From Meloidogyne chitwoodi (Eukaryota > Nematoda > Chromadorea > Rhabditida > Meloidogynidae), in contig JACZZP010000017.1 in the NCBI GenBank assembly GCA_015183035.1, positions 558,001 to 622,000 on the forward strand: a DNA stretch of 64,000 bases, given 5' to 3'. Below the pieces are notes generated by a model that was given only the letters and a program-made list of their open reading frames with translations, searched no databases and was not told the origin of the DNA. The position numbers were made by a program, and so were the translations under genes. Positions 32,756 through 43,244 of this stretch are shown here, in pieces. How positions within the stretch are numbered: position 1 is the first letter of the stretch; every line of letters begins with the position of its first letter.

Positions 32756-35700
32756 ATGGAATATTTACCAGCTGAAATACATTTAAAAATTTTTAAAAAT
32801 CTCAACTTTAATGAATTATTCAAAATTAAACAAATTAATCGTTATTTTTGTGAATTTATTAATATATATGAAGATACATTGGCTTGTAAAAAATTTGAAT
32901 CATTATATTTGGTAATTTTAGTTTTTTATTTATTTAATTTATTAATTATAAGAATTGTACTCCAAATTGTATGAAACTAAAAAATATTAGGAACTCAAAG
33001 CTTAAATCAATTTATTCTCCTTTAAGTAACACTCTTGAAGAGAAGGTATAACATTTTTATTAAAATTATTTAAATTAATTATTTAGTGGCAATCTGCTTT
33101 GGATAAAAAAATTCAAATTCCTATTTGTTTAACTAATCGGGTATTTCTTTAGTTATTTGCGGTAATAATAGTGATTATTCCCTATTTTTATTTTATTTCT
33201 CTTTTTCTTGGCAGTCATAAGCGCCATCAGTGTTTTCGTGATCGGGTTTCGGTCATGATCAAAAGTGACCTGACCGGGCTCTCTGGTCAGTCATTTTTAT
33301 GACATGAAAAAGCCGATCAGGTCATGTCAGATTCTTTGGCCGAAAATTCAAAAGGCCACTGACCACCGAAAACCGGTAAATGGTCACTGACCGTCGATTC
33401 CCCCTTTTCTCTTCTTTGTCTCATGGGGCAAGGAAGAATTATTAATATAGGTATATAAATAATTAAATTGGGTTACCTTCTAAGTGAAGTATGGTTAAGT
33501 GGTTAGTGTGTTAGTCTAGAAGTTTAACTTCGACGAGGGTTCGATTCCTATGATATTTAAAAATAATTTAAAAATATAGGGGATATTTAAGTTTTGTCAA
33601 ACTTGTTTTTCTTTATTTTTCTTTTGTTTTTAAAAATTTTAGAAGAAAAATATGTCCTATATTTGTCTAAATTTCAACAAATATATCAAAGTTTATGTGA
33701 AGACCAACCTGCCATTTGGCTCATGATGACTGCCAAAGGCAAAAAGAAATAAAAAAGGGGATAATCATTACTATTACCCTTACTTAAAATTAAAAATGAA
33801 ATTTTTTGAAAAATCTTAGAAATGAACTATTTAAATATTTTTTTGAAAGGGCTAGTCTAATGAAAAGAAATAAAGGTACTTATGCCTTTATAACACCCCC
33901 CTTCCTCCTTCAATGCCGCGCCTTTTTTTCCTGCGCCGAAAAAATACTCTAGACTGCAGTGATTGATATTGCCTAAGAAAACTGATATTTAAAGGCGTGT
34001 TAAATTTTATGTCTACGGTTCAATTTCTATTAGGAGTGTTTTATTAATTCTCCATTTTGGGCCCATGGCTGGTTGGTCTTGGCACAAACTTGGATCTATT
34101 CATTGAAATTTATTCTAATGTGAGATTTCCATTGATCGAAAAACAACATCCTACATAATACCTTCCACAGTTTAGAATAAATTTCAATGAATAGATCCAA
34201 GTTTGTGCCAAGACCAACCAGCCATGGGCCCAAAATGGAGAATTAATAAAACACTCCTAATAGATCCAAATTTGACATTTTTCCAGCAAACTTCGAACTT
34301 TAATAACTTTTCTTACACATCAAAGTTTTCTTAGGCAATATCAATCACTGCAGTCTAGAGTATTTTTTTGGTGCAGGAAAAAAAGGCGCGGCATTGAAGG
34401 AGGAAGGGTGTGTGATAAGGGCATAAGTACCGAAATAAAAATTCAAAGTTTAAATAAAGTTTGATTTTTACCACACTTACAAATTTTCTAAATTTTAAGC
34501 TCTTTTAAATAAATAATACATACCAAATCTAAAGTTCTAAAATTCGAAAACAAACTTTTTAAAGGAAATAAAAATAAACGAGAAGAACTTTGATTTTTAC
34601 GGAGGTGCAACTTTACGTTTTTCGCTAAAACGTAATATTTATATATTGAAATTACTCATCTATTTTACATAAAAAATATTACAATTTGTTATTAAGAGAT
34701 AAGATTAACATTTTGCCAATAGCAAAATGTTAGGCATGGCCTTAAATAAATATATAAATTTGTGCCAGGAAAATTGGGCAGTGGAAAATTGGACAGTGAA
34801 GAAAAAGTACAAAAACTTGCAAGAAAAATACAAAAATACAAGAAAAATACATGAAAAATACAAAAACACTTAAAAAATGTTGTGTTACTGATGTATTTGT
34901 TTTGTTGTATTTTTGTTTGTATTTTATATGTATTTTTGTATTTGTATTTTTCTTGTATTTTTTATGTATTTTTGTATTTCATGTATTTTTCTTGTATTTT
35001 TGTAGTTTCTTGCAAGTTTTTGTACTGTTTCTTCACTGCCCAATATTCCATGCCTAATTTTCCGAGAGCCATATAAATTAAAAATTCACTCTTTTTGAAT
35101 TTATTTAAATTATTCATTAATTACTATTTTTACTTATATTATTTGATAGAAAACCAACAGATAACGTTTTCTTTGAAATTGCCATTATTTCCTCAAAACA
35201 TTGAAGAATTGAAAATTGTTCGTTATTGGTTTTTAAAAATCTTCAGCTGTGTTTTTGAATTTATTGACTTTAGAATTGTTATTTTAAATCCAGAGATGAT
35301 TAAATTGATTTTTGATAATGAAGAAATTAGTAAATTAAAATTGAATTGCCAAGGGGCTTTTATATATCATGTTCAAAATATCAATGTTTGGAAGAACTTT
35401 ATTTTTGATCATTTGGTTATTAGTAAATATCTTATGATAAGCTTTTACAACTTTTGTTTAAATAATGAAGAATACATAAATATTTTTTTTAAATTTTTGA
35501 TAAACAAAGGTGATAGAATTCCTGTGGTTATATTAAACTCTATACATAATCCAACTGATTTCTACAATCATCTTATAAATGTAAGGGAATTAGGGTATTT
35601 CTATAAATTTAAAAATTTAGCATATAGAAACAGCAACAGATTTACCAAAAATGATGGCTAAAATTGTACTTAGAACAATACTTGTGGATAGTTATGCATT

Positions 35701-35869
35701 AATTGTTAGAGGAGTTAAAATGAGTGAAAGCAACAAAAGAAAATGTTATAAAATTACAAATTTTCATAACCCAAAAATGATTTTTTTAGTCCATCACTTA
35801 CCCCTTAGTAATAATGTTTATTCCCATAGTAATAAAGTTTATTCCATTACAATTAATCAAGCATATTGA
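32756..35869 (+). CDS. F-box family protein
   Basis: Five exons keep phase from ATG to stop: 32756-32911, 32953-33045, 33087-33140, 35161-35580 and 35621-35869, giving 324 residues. The N terminus is a short F-box (YLPAEIHLKIFKNLNFNELF), which in this family binds Skp1 of SCF ubiquitin ligases. The rest is a Leu/Ile/Phe-rich region (PLFPQNIEELKIVRYWF, IVILNPEMIKLIFDN, FIFDHLVISKYLMI) matching the minus-strand gene at 36.7-38.0 kb block by block. Nematode F-box proteins use such a domain to choose substrates. Intron 3 is 2.0 kb and holds three foldback elements plus a tRNA-like repeat, very unlike the 40-nt introns around it. A Merlin element ends 10 bp upstream of the ATG. The gene may be poorly expressed, but I see no break in the frame. 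Confidence 0.8.
33159..33779. mobile_element. TIR element in F-box intron 3
   Basis: Inverted ends of about 65 bp start GGTAATAATAGTGATTATTC on the left and share TTTCTTTTTNNNTTGGCAGTCAT-type sequence with the right end (33715-33779). The interior has a GC-rich part with several GTCACTGACC/GGTCAGTGGCC-type words (33240-33410) and a tRNA-like repeat. I could not find a clear target duplication. Confidence 0.7.
33488..33556 (+). repeat. tRNA-like repeat
   Basis: GTATGGTTAAGTGGTTAGTG (A-box-like, Ser/Leu-type) is followed by GAGGGTTCGATTCC (B-box) about 35 nt later. It lies within the 33159-33779 element. The arms do not close into a cloverleaf. Confidence 0.55.
33875..34431. mobile_element. 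557-bp foldback MITE with exact 8-bp target duplication
   Basis: It starts GGTACTTATGCC and ends GGCATAAGTACC (allowing for one-base changes), flanked by GAAATAAA on both sides (33867-33874 and 34432-34439). Nearly the whole element folds into a long hairpin. The arms contain ACTCTAGACTGCAGTGATTG and TTGGTCTTGGCACAAACTTG with their complements. The inner arm sequence is shared with the 26335-26724 element. Confidence 0.9.
34761..35070. mobile_element. 310-bp foldback element with 9-bp target duplication
   Basis: The left arm (GGAAAATTGGGCAGTGG ... AAAAAGTACAAAAACTTGCA) and the right arm (TGCAAGTTTTTGTAC ... CACTGCCCAATATTCC) are inverted, with many CAAAAATACAAGAAAAATA units between. The flanks are ATATAAATT on both sides (34752-34760 and 35071-35079). 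A 9-bp duplication points to a Mutator-like origin. The open frames at 34851-35076 are translations of the TTTTTGTATTT repeat and are not genes. Confidence 0.8.
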
Positions 35870-36100
35870 AATTAATTTTTTTTAATTTTCTTTGTTTAAT
35901 AAATGAAAACTTTATTTTTACCAAACAATTTATTTTTTTCAAATATATAGCCTTTTTACAAATTAATGATTAATTATTAGATGTTCTAAACCTTTTAACG
36001 TTTAAAAAAGTGAAGCCAGAACGGTAACCTCTAGCAATGTTGTGATGCCTTTTTATAAACATTTTAGGGGCTCATGCACTGTTAGGGGACGTCTGAGTTG

Positions 36101-36474
36101 GATTACCGGAAAATTCCTCTCCGGAAAATTCCTCCCCGAAGATTTTCGGAAAATTCCTCCTTAACTTTTCGGAAAATTCCTCTTCATCGGAAAATTCCTC
36201 CCCGAGATGAATTATTTGAAAATTCTTTTGTGCAAAATTCCTCTTTTAACATACAAATCTTCGCAAAATAAGTCTTAAAATGATTTTGGATCACTTAAAA
36301 AATCATATTGTGCTAGAATAACATTATTAAAATGATCCAAAATTATTTTAAATTTTTAAATAATTCATCTCGAGGAGGAATTTTCCGATGAAGAGGAATT
36401 TTCCGAAAAGTTAAGGAGGAATTTTCCGAAAATCTTCGGGGAGGAATTTTCCGGAGAGGAATTTTCCAGTCACC
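36101..36474. mobile_element. Foldback MITE with repeated GGAAAATTCCTC
   Basis: Two inverted arms of about 115 bp are nearly identical. Each contains five copies of the palindrome-like word GGAAAATTCCTC, separated by short spacers (CCGGAAAATTCCTCTCC ... CGAAGATTTTCGG). The flanks are CTGAGTTG on both sides (36093-36100 and 36475-36482), an 8-bp target duplication. It lies between the two F-box genes. Confidence 0.88.
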
Positions 36475-36739
36475 CTGAGTTGAACTACAATCAGCCTAGT
36501 TTTTGGATATACCACGAATATATTTTGTAAAATCTCAGGAAATCGTTGGCTTGCTGTCTTGTAATGTTTATCTAAATAAATACAGCCTTGGGTATAAAAT
36601 AATGAAGTGAAATCATATGTATATTTTTCAAAAAATAAAACGTTTTGTAAAAACAAGCAAATAATAGTTAAAAATAGAAGGTAAGAGAGCTCATTTTAAT
36701 AAATAAAACAAAATTATACAATTTAGTAAGAAAAACAAA

Positions 36740-38040
36740 TTAATTCCGATATAATCGATTAACTCCAACGGTAGTAGTGCGGTCCTCAGCATTGAAAGAA
36801 AAACGAATCGAAAAAATCATTCGAAGGTCAAGTAAATTTGTAATTTCATAATCGTTGTTTTCATCCATTTCATCTTCTTCATCGTCAACTTCCATTAAAT
36901 CTAACTCAGCATCATCTTCTTCGTCAACTCCCATTAAATTTAATGCAGCACAAGACAAAAAGCTAAAATAAATATCAGCTACAATTGTTGACCAGTCTAT
37001 TGAAGTTCTAATGTACTGAATATTTAATTTTTAAAAAACAATTTTTATTCTTTTAACTTACATTTATAATATTATTGTAAAGTACAATTTTTGTAGCATT
37101 CATATCATTTAAAAAAACGTAGAAATTCTATTACCTTTGGTTGAAAGTAATTCAAATAAAATATTGTTATCTTCCTCTGTAATAATAATATTTTGTTGTT
37201 CTCTGTTGTCAAAAAAATTTATGGTGAGCTGTCTACTAATGAATATATGATCAAAAATAAATTTATAGGCATTCATAATATTTCCACTATTAAAATGAAT
37301 AAAGGCATCTTTAGAGATAAATCTAAAGAGATTAATTTCTTGATTGTTAAAAAGCAGACTAATCAGCTCTGGATTCAAAATAAACTCTTCAAAATTAATG
37401 ACATCAAAATAGAAACGACGAAACAATTGCAAAAAACAATGACGAACAATTTTTACTTCTTCTATATTTTGCAGGAATACTGGAAACTTTAAAGAAAAAT
37501 TCTTCCTCCGTAACCTTTGTATCCAACAATAATCTTAAAAATATTAATCAATGGATTTAAATAAAAAATTTCTAAAGTGAAGAAAATTTATTATTACCTT
37601 GCTCAAACACTAAATATCCTCGTTCGTCATTAGACATTTCAGTATTTGCTATAAAGACTGGAACTTGGTTATCCAAAACAAATTGCCACTAAAAATTTAA
37701 TTTTAACAATTTAAATAAAAATGTTATACATTATCATCATTAAGATTATTGCCCAAAAGAAAATAATTTGATGGAAGTTTTAGTTCCTCATAATCCAAAG
37801 ACGTCTTAATTAATAAAATTAAAAAATAAAACAAACTAAAATTACAAATTTTAATTTCAGGAATTTTTTACGATCCAAACTTCCTTCGTATTTATTTATG
37901 AAGACATAAAAATAGCCACTTGTTTGTTTAAATTTGCATACTTCATCAATGTTAAAGAATTTGAGCACGTCCAGTTGTAATTCCACAGGTAACAATAATA
38001 TGTTTTGTTGTTGTACTTCATTTGGTGCATATTCTATCAT
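36740..38040 (-). CDS. F-box family protein with apparent frameshift
   Basis: This is a relative of the plus-strand gene at 32.8-35.9 kb, transcribed toward it. Exons: 38040-37846 (F-box LLLPVELQLDVLKFFNIDEV), 37804-37730, 37688-37598, 37533 leftwards, and a final exon 37015-36740. The middle exon carries FPVFLQNIEEVKIVRHCF and FEEFILNPELISLLFNN, matching the paralogue. The last exon is unusual: an acidic Asp/Glu/Met tract (MGVDEEDDAELDLMEVDDEE) absent from the paralogue. Around 37111-37117 a run of seven A (T on the coding strand) breaks the frame after KGNRIST, and the homologous reading resumes one base off at NDMNATKIVLYNN. About 25 codons present in the paralogue are also missing there. 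So it is either a pseudogene, a sequencing or assembly slip in the homopolymer, or a gene with an unseen intron. I start at 38040 because the longer frame begins in what looks like an acceptor site. Confidence 0.7.
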
Positions 38041-38131
38041 TTTAAGTCTAAAAATAAACATTTAGTATTTATGTGAACCATTACAAATAAAACCATTTAA
38101 AATAAATAGTAGTTGATTTTTCTTTTAAAAC

Positions 38132-39519
38132 TTACAAAATTATAATTCCAACAATAATCATAATTATAGTTACTATGCCAATTCCTGAATATTCAGTCTC
38201 AAAGGTAATCTTCTTTGGTTTTGTAGCAGCCTTATCAAAGAAAAATTCAGTACCAATTACACTTCTTTTAAATTTTGAAGTAGAATCAATTGAACCGCTT
38301 TCAACCTTTGAAGTAGCTTCAATACTCATATTGTTTTTAAGAGGAACGAGAAGCTGGAAGTGTTCTTTATTCTTAGAAAAAAATTAAAATTTAAAAAATA
38401 AAATTAAACTACAAATTTGATGAACATTTTGTCACATTTTTGCATTGATGCATCACTTTTGCAATTTTTCTTTGTATTACCTTCACTGCAATTTAACAAA
38501 ATCTTCTGAATTGTTTGACGCATAGCATTAACTGGCATAATGTGGAAAGTAAAAAGGTTTGTAAAGTTTTCGTCTTTATACTTCTCGTCATTGATATCCC
38601 ACTTTTCTGGTTGATGAAGCTTTTTGTGACAAAAAGTGGGAATACTAAGCGGTCTATTATTCTCTGATTCGAAACGAAACGTCTCTCCATTGATCAAAAG
38701 CTTGAAGGATGTTTCATTAGGATTTTTATCATTTTCAATAATTCCTTGATCTTCTACTTTAAATTCTTCACCAACTAAGTTTAAATTAGATGAATCAAAA
38801 ATTTAATTTCTTACTTGTGTTTATAAAGTAAAGAAAACCATATTCTTTTTTAAACATTCTGCTTGTCCATCCTTTCCATCCGATTGAGTAGAAAACTGTA
38901 GTATTGAAGCATTTACCTCCTTTGCATTTTTGCTTATTAAAGCAGTCACTGTCATTTCCTTCTTTAGGTCCATCCTTAATTTCATCGAATTCATAATCTC
39001 TAAGGCTGAAAGCAAATGATAGCCTTAATAATAAAAATTTATTAAATAAAATCATTCACATACATATTATTGATTGATGTAGCCCTTGAAAAATAATCAA
39101 AAAATCCAAATTCATCAAGGCAATCAGTCAAGCTGCCAGTGTTTTGGATTCCAAATTCCAATGAGATTTGACCTTCTTTCTTTGCAACAAAATCAACAGA
39201 ACAGCCATTTTTCATTTTATTTGAATCTTTCTCATCAACCCAGACAATTCTGTTTAAAAAAATAAATTATTATTTTAAATTATTTTTAATTCTGTACTTA
39301 CATATTTTTGTTCCTGTCCATTTTAACATGGCATGAACCATCCACTTTCCTGTATTTTCGAATGTCCATCTCATTTTTGGCAATCATTGTATTGCCATTT
39401 AATTTTGTAATATTCTCACCATCCAATAAATGTTTGCCATGTCCAACAAAGTCACAATGAACTACAACAATGACCAACAGAACTGCCACGAATTGCAAGA
39501 ACGAAATGATTGAGACCAT
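38132..39519 (-). CDS. Secreted or membrane-anchored protein, family unknown
   Basis: The exons run 39519 (MVSIISFLQFVAVLLVIVVV, a clear signal peptide) through blocks at about 39250-39064, 39022-38816 and 38776-38405, to a last exon 38381-38132. Splices are in phase where I checked them. The mature part has paired cysteines (DCFNKQKCKGGKCFN; NCSEGNTKKNC; CDKMF), a motif-poor beta-like middle (VDFVAKKEGQISLEFG) and N-glycosylation sites (NET, NFT, NCS). The C terminus ends in a hydrophobic stretch (YSGIGIVTIIMIIVGIIIL) that could be a membrane helix or a GPI-type signal. I do not recognise the family. A signal peptide with lineage-specific Cys content fits a nematode surface or secreted protein. 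Confidence 0.7.
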
Positions 39520-40084
39520 TCAGAAAAAGCACAAAGTGTAGAAATAACAATGACTTTTTCAAATAAACAATTATTGAACAAATTATGACAAAATCTTGCG
39601 AAGCAAGAGAATCTATTATAACAAAACATTTAAAAATATAAAAAATAAAGCTTGGGAACTAAGAGGGAGAATGAAAAAACAACTCAACGGAAAATAAGTG
39701 TTTTAAATAAAACACCTTTTATAAGCACTTTTTTGATACATAATGCCAAAAAGATGACTAACAGTAAAGGGTCGATTTAACGCCACCGATTTAGAGTACA
39801 CCTATTTTTGTCCATGATCTTTTTATTTCTTAATTTATTTAATTTTAACATCTCTTCTGCTAATCAAAAGCCATCGATAAGCAAATTATTTTTACTAATT
39901 GGACAGATTCAATCATATAATTCTAAAAAAAAGTTGAGAACGATGAATATGGAAAATCACGATTTTCGTGCTTTTCGGGCGTACTCTTTTCTTGAATTTT
40001 CAGGAATCCTCAATACTTTTCATACTATTAAAAAAAATTATGTGTTAAAATTAAAAATATAATAATATGTTATATAAAAAAAGA
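39520..40084. other. Intergenic region
   Basis: This is the upstream flank of the secreted-protein gene and the 3' flank of the D2HGDH gene. The open frame at 39808-40062 has a hydrophobic start resembling a signal peptide but no splice partner or conserved motif, so I leave it out. No repeat stands out. Confidence 0.45.
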
Positions 40085-42266
40085 CTAGAAATCAATCATT
40101 TTGTAAGGGGAAAGTATTCCACGTGGATCAAATAATTTTTTAATTGATGAACTTATTCTTCTAATTTCTGGATTAATTAAATGGTGATGGAAAATACGCT
40201 TCAAATGTCCAATTCCGTGTTCTGCAGAAATGCTTCCTCCTTTAGAATAAACCCATTCATAAACAAATGGATATAACCTTTTATAAAAATAAAATATTTA
40301 AACATTAAAAATTTAAATTTTTTCCTTACAAATCATAAATTTTTTGATCAAATTCAGGAATAGATACATTTATGTGTACATTTCCATCACCAATATGTCC
40401 AAACGAAATAATTCTTTTAGCTTTTCCATTTAAACGTTTTCTAACTGCTTCAGGTAGTTCATAAAAGTATTTAAGAGGAAGGGAAAAATCATGTTTAAAT
40501 ACATAACCATCTTTTCTAATTGCCTAAAAATTAAAAAATAAATCATTTAAAAATTTTATATAATACCAAAGGACAATTTTCTCGAACTTTCCATAATTGA
40601 TCTGCTTCTGTTGTATTTTTAGCCAAAACTCCATCTTCTGCAAGTCCATTTTCCAAAATTTTAGTCAAAAATTTATCCATTTTGGACGAATCATGATCTT
40701 CATTTGACCCTAAAAATTATTTAAAAAATTTAAAAAAATATATTTTAAAAAGAAACCTGATGTTTCTATTAAAAGAAAAAAATTTGATAAAATATTTAAA
40801 GGACAATCTATGCTAGCATTTTCTTTAACCATTTTCATTGATTCTCCATCAATAAATTCAAAACTTGAAATTATTTCGTTGAGCATTTGTTTTCCAACTT
40901 TAAGAATTTCTTGACATTTTTCAAAAGAACTGACACCTTAAATTATTTTTTTTAAATAATTATTTTGAATGTGAAAAATAATTGCAAGAGAAAGGATTCG
41001 AACCAACACTAAAGTCAATTAAAAGCCTAACACACAACCAACTAAACTAAAACGTCGTATATCTTTTTAATTATTTTGCTATTATAATTTTACTAAAACT
41101 TTAATTAAAATAAACCTATCAAAGCAGAATGTACCGATAACGGCCTTGGAACAACTTGCATAAACACTTTTGAGATTACTCCAAGTTGACCCTTTTTCAT
41201 AAAAAAATCATCCAAAACATGAATTTTTTTAGGAATTGACCTCTGATCCAATGAACAATTTATGTAAATGTAAATCAGAATTGTCCTTTCTCAAATTTGA
41301 ACCAAGACGAAGAATTTGGCCTTGTTCATTTGCCAATACCTGTAAAGATAAATTTCACAAAATTTTAATTTTTAAATTAATTTTTATATATTTTTTACCA
41401 CTTCAAGTCCCATTACATTTGCATGCATTGACCCATATCTAATAAGACGAATACCCCCTGCATTTGTAGCAACTACTCCACCAATTAGGCAAGTACCTTT
41501 TGCACCCAAATCGACTGGTACCATATAGCCTTCTTTAGCTACTCGATTATCAACTTCTTCGAGTATAAAACCAGCATCACATTCCAAAATTGCTAAAAAT
41601 GATTATTTTTAGTATTAAATAAAAAATTTCTTCCTAATAATAAGATTGACATCTTTTTAACATTAATTAAGAATTAAAAATCAAACCTGAAGTCGAATCC
41701 AATTCAAAATTTCTAGTAAATTTCTTCATTGATAAAACAATTTCATCGTGCATCTAAAGCTTAATATTCATTTAAAAAATATTATCTAAAAAATAACAGG
41801 AATAGAACCGCCAACTAATCCAGTATTTCCTGATTGTGGAACAACAGCAATCTTTCTTTTATAACAATGTGAAAGAATTGAAGATATTTGTTGACTATTT
41901 TCGGGAAGAAGAACACATGAAGAATTGCCTTTATACCAATGCATAAAATCAAAGTTAAAACTGCAAAAAATTAAAATTTATTTCAAAGGAAAATGAAGGT
42001 CTAATTGTAAGGGGATAGAATTAAAAAAAATTAAATCCTTTTATATTTATAAAAAATTTAAATTAAACTAACTCGTCAATATCTTTATTTCGCACATTTT
42101 TATCACCCAACAAATCTTGAAAAAATTGAATGTCATCAATTGCTAATTTTGCAAAATCCTGTCGCCGTTCGGGAACAGGAATTGTTGACAATTGTCGAAA
42201 TAAATTATTAGTTAATTTAAAAATTCTGTGAGTATTTTGTACTTGAAAAATAGCCTTTCTAAACAT
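40085..42266 (-). CDS. d2hgdh: D-2-hydroxyglutarate dehydrogenase, mitochondrial
   Basis: This FAD enzyme oxidises D-2-hydroxyglutarate to 2-oxoglutarate in the mitochondrial matrix and passes electrons to ETF. The N terminus ([20 protein letters not shown], Arg/Lys-rich without acids) looks like a mitochondrial presequence. The FAD-binding PCMH domain follows: [69 protein letters not shown], then [25 protein letters not shown]. The C-terminal oxidase domain has [20 protein letters not shown] and the FAD-linked [17 protein letters not shown]. It ends [13 protein letters not shown](DF) at 40085. Signature residues ([21 protein letters not shown]) are intact and length agrees with the family. 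About nine exons; the intron near 40940-41115 carries a tRNA-like repeat. Confidence 0.95.
40985..41060 (-). repeat. tRNA-like repeat in D2HGDH intron
   Basis: On the minus strand, TTTTAGTTTAGTTGGTTGTG (A-box-like) is followed by GTTGGTTCGAATCC (B-box). No closed acceptor stem is visible. Confidence 0.55.
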
Positions 42267-42529
42267 TTTATAACACTAAAAAATAATTTTTTTAATAAAA
42301 TCTTCTCTTTTACCAATAAATAAAATTGAGTATCTTTCACCAATTTTATAGATAAGAGAAAACTAATAAAATATAAAGATTAAAAAAATCAATAAAATAT
42401 AAAAATATGGGTTTTAAATCCATAAAAAATAAATAATAAATTCACTTTTAATTATAATATAGCAAAACAAAAAAGAAAAACAATTTGCAAAAAAATCTAT
42501 CTATTAACCTTTTATTCGCCTAAATTCAA

Positions 42530-43244
42530 TTAATGACCTCCACCACTCCCAGCAGCTTTCATTACTTCATCAGCTATTTCTTTCTCAATTCCTGCTTCAG
42601 CTTTTTGAACATCGGTAGCTGTTGGATCTGATGCTTTTCTATTTGCTTCGTCTATTAATTGTTTTGCTGCCTATCATTTAAAAAAAATATATACATAAGA
42701 TTAATATATTTATACATTGCTATCAAGTTCGTCTAAAGAAGCACACTCTTCAACAAGAATTTGACAAGAGCCATCAATATTCATAGATAGAGAACCAGAC
42801 GAAACAAAATATTTAGATATTTTACCATCTTCCTCAAAAACAGAAATAACACCAGGCTTTAACATGGCAATAGTTGGTACGTGGACAGGCAGAATACCCT
42901 AAAAATTAATTTAAAAAATCAATCAAAGATTAATGAGAAATATCATCGAGATAATTTGATTAGAAGAAATATATAAAATCAAATCACATACCATATTGCT
43001 CGCCATCCCTGGTACATCGACCTGCTTAACCATAGTATTAGAATAAATGGCCTAAATTAAAAACAAAAATTATAAACAAATTTTTATTAATAAAAACAAA
43101 AACCTTTACAGGAGTAGCAAGAGTAAGTTTTAATTCTTTCTGTCCTTTATGCTCGCCTGGAGTTGCAGCTGCTGCAGCAAATCCACGCCCGATTGTATTT
43201 TGAATGTTTGGAAGTCGATTAACTATTCGCATAAATAATGTCAT
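42530..43244 (-). CDS. ATP synthase subunit delta, mitochondrial (F1 delta)
   Basis: This is the central-stalk subunit of mitochondrial F1Fo ATP synthase (bacterial epsilon homologue). The start MTLFMRIVNRLPNIQNTIGR is a typical amphipathic presequence followed by an Ala-rich cleavage region. The mature beta-sandwich reads LKLTLATPVK, VDVPGMASNMGILPVHVPTI, LKPGVISVFEEDGKISKYFV and SSGSLSMNIDGSCQILVEE, with the family motif G-(I/L)-L-P-x-H-V-P-T. The C-terminal helical hairpin (KQLIDEANRKASD ... EIADEVMKAA) ends at 42530. Four exons, complete, no odd residues. It lies head to head with the beta-tubulin gene, 432 bp apart, so the two may share a bidirectional promoter. Confidence 0.95.

Noticed and set aside
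33644..33770. Extra exon of the F-box gene reading EEKYVLYLSKF
   Set aside because: It lies inside a TIR element and its phase does not fit the flanking exons. Splicing directly to 35161 keeps phase.
34851..35076. Phe/Cys/Val-rich open frames
   Set aside because: They are translations of TTTTTGTATTT repeats inside a foldback element.
35635..35669. Frameshift in the first F-box gene
   Set aside because: A 40-nt intron with GTAAGG donor and TTTAG acceptor (35581-35620) joins the two frames in phase, so no frameshift is needed.
39808..40062. 84-residue frame with a hydrophobic start
   Set aside because: The signal-peptide look comes from T-rich DNA. No second exon, conserved motif or cysteine pattern supports it.
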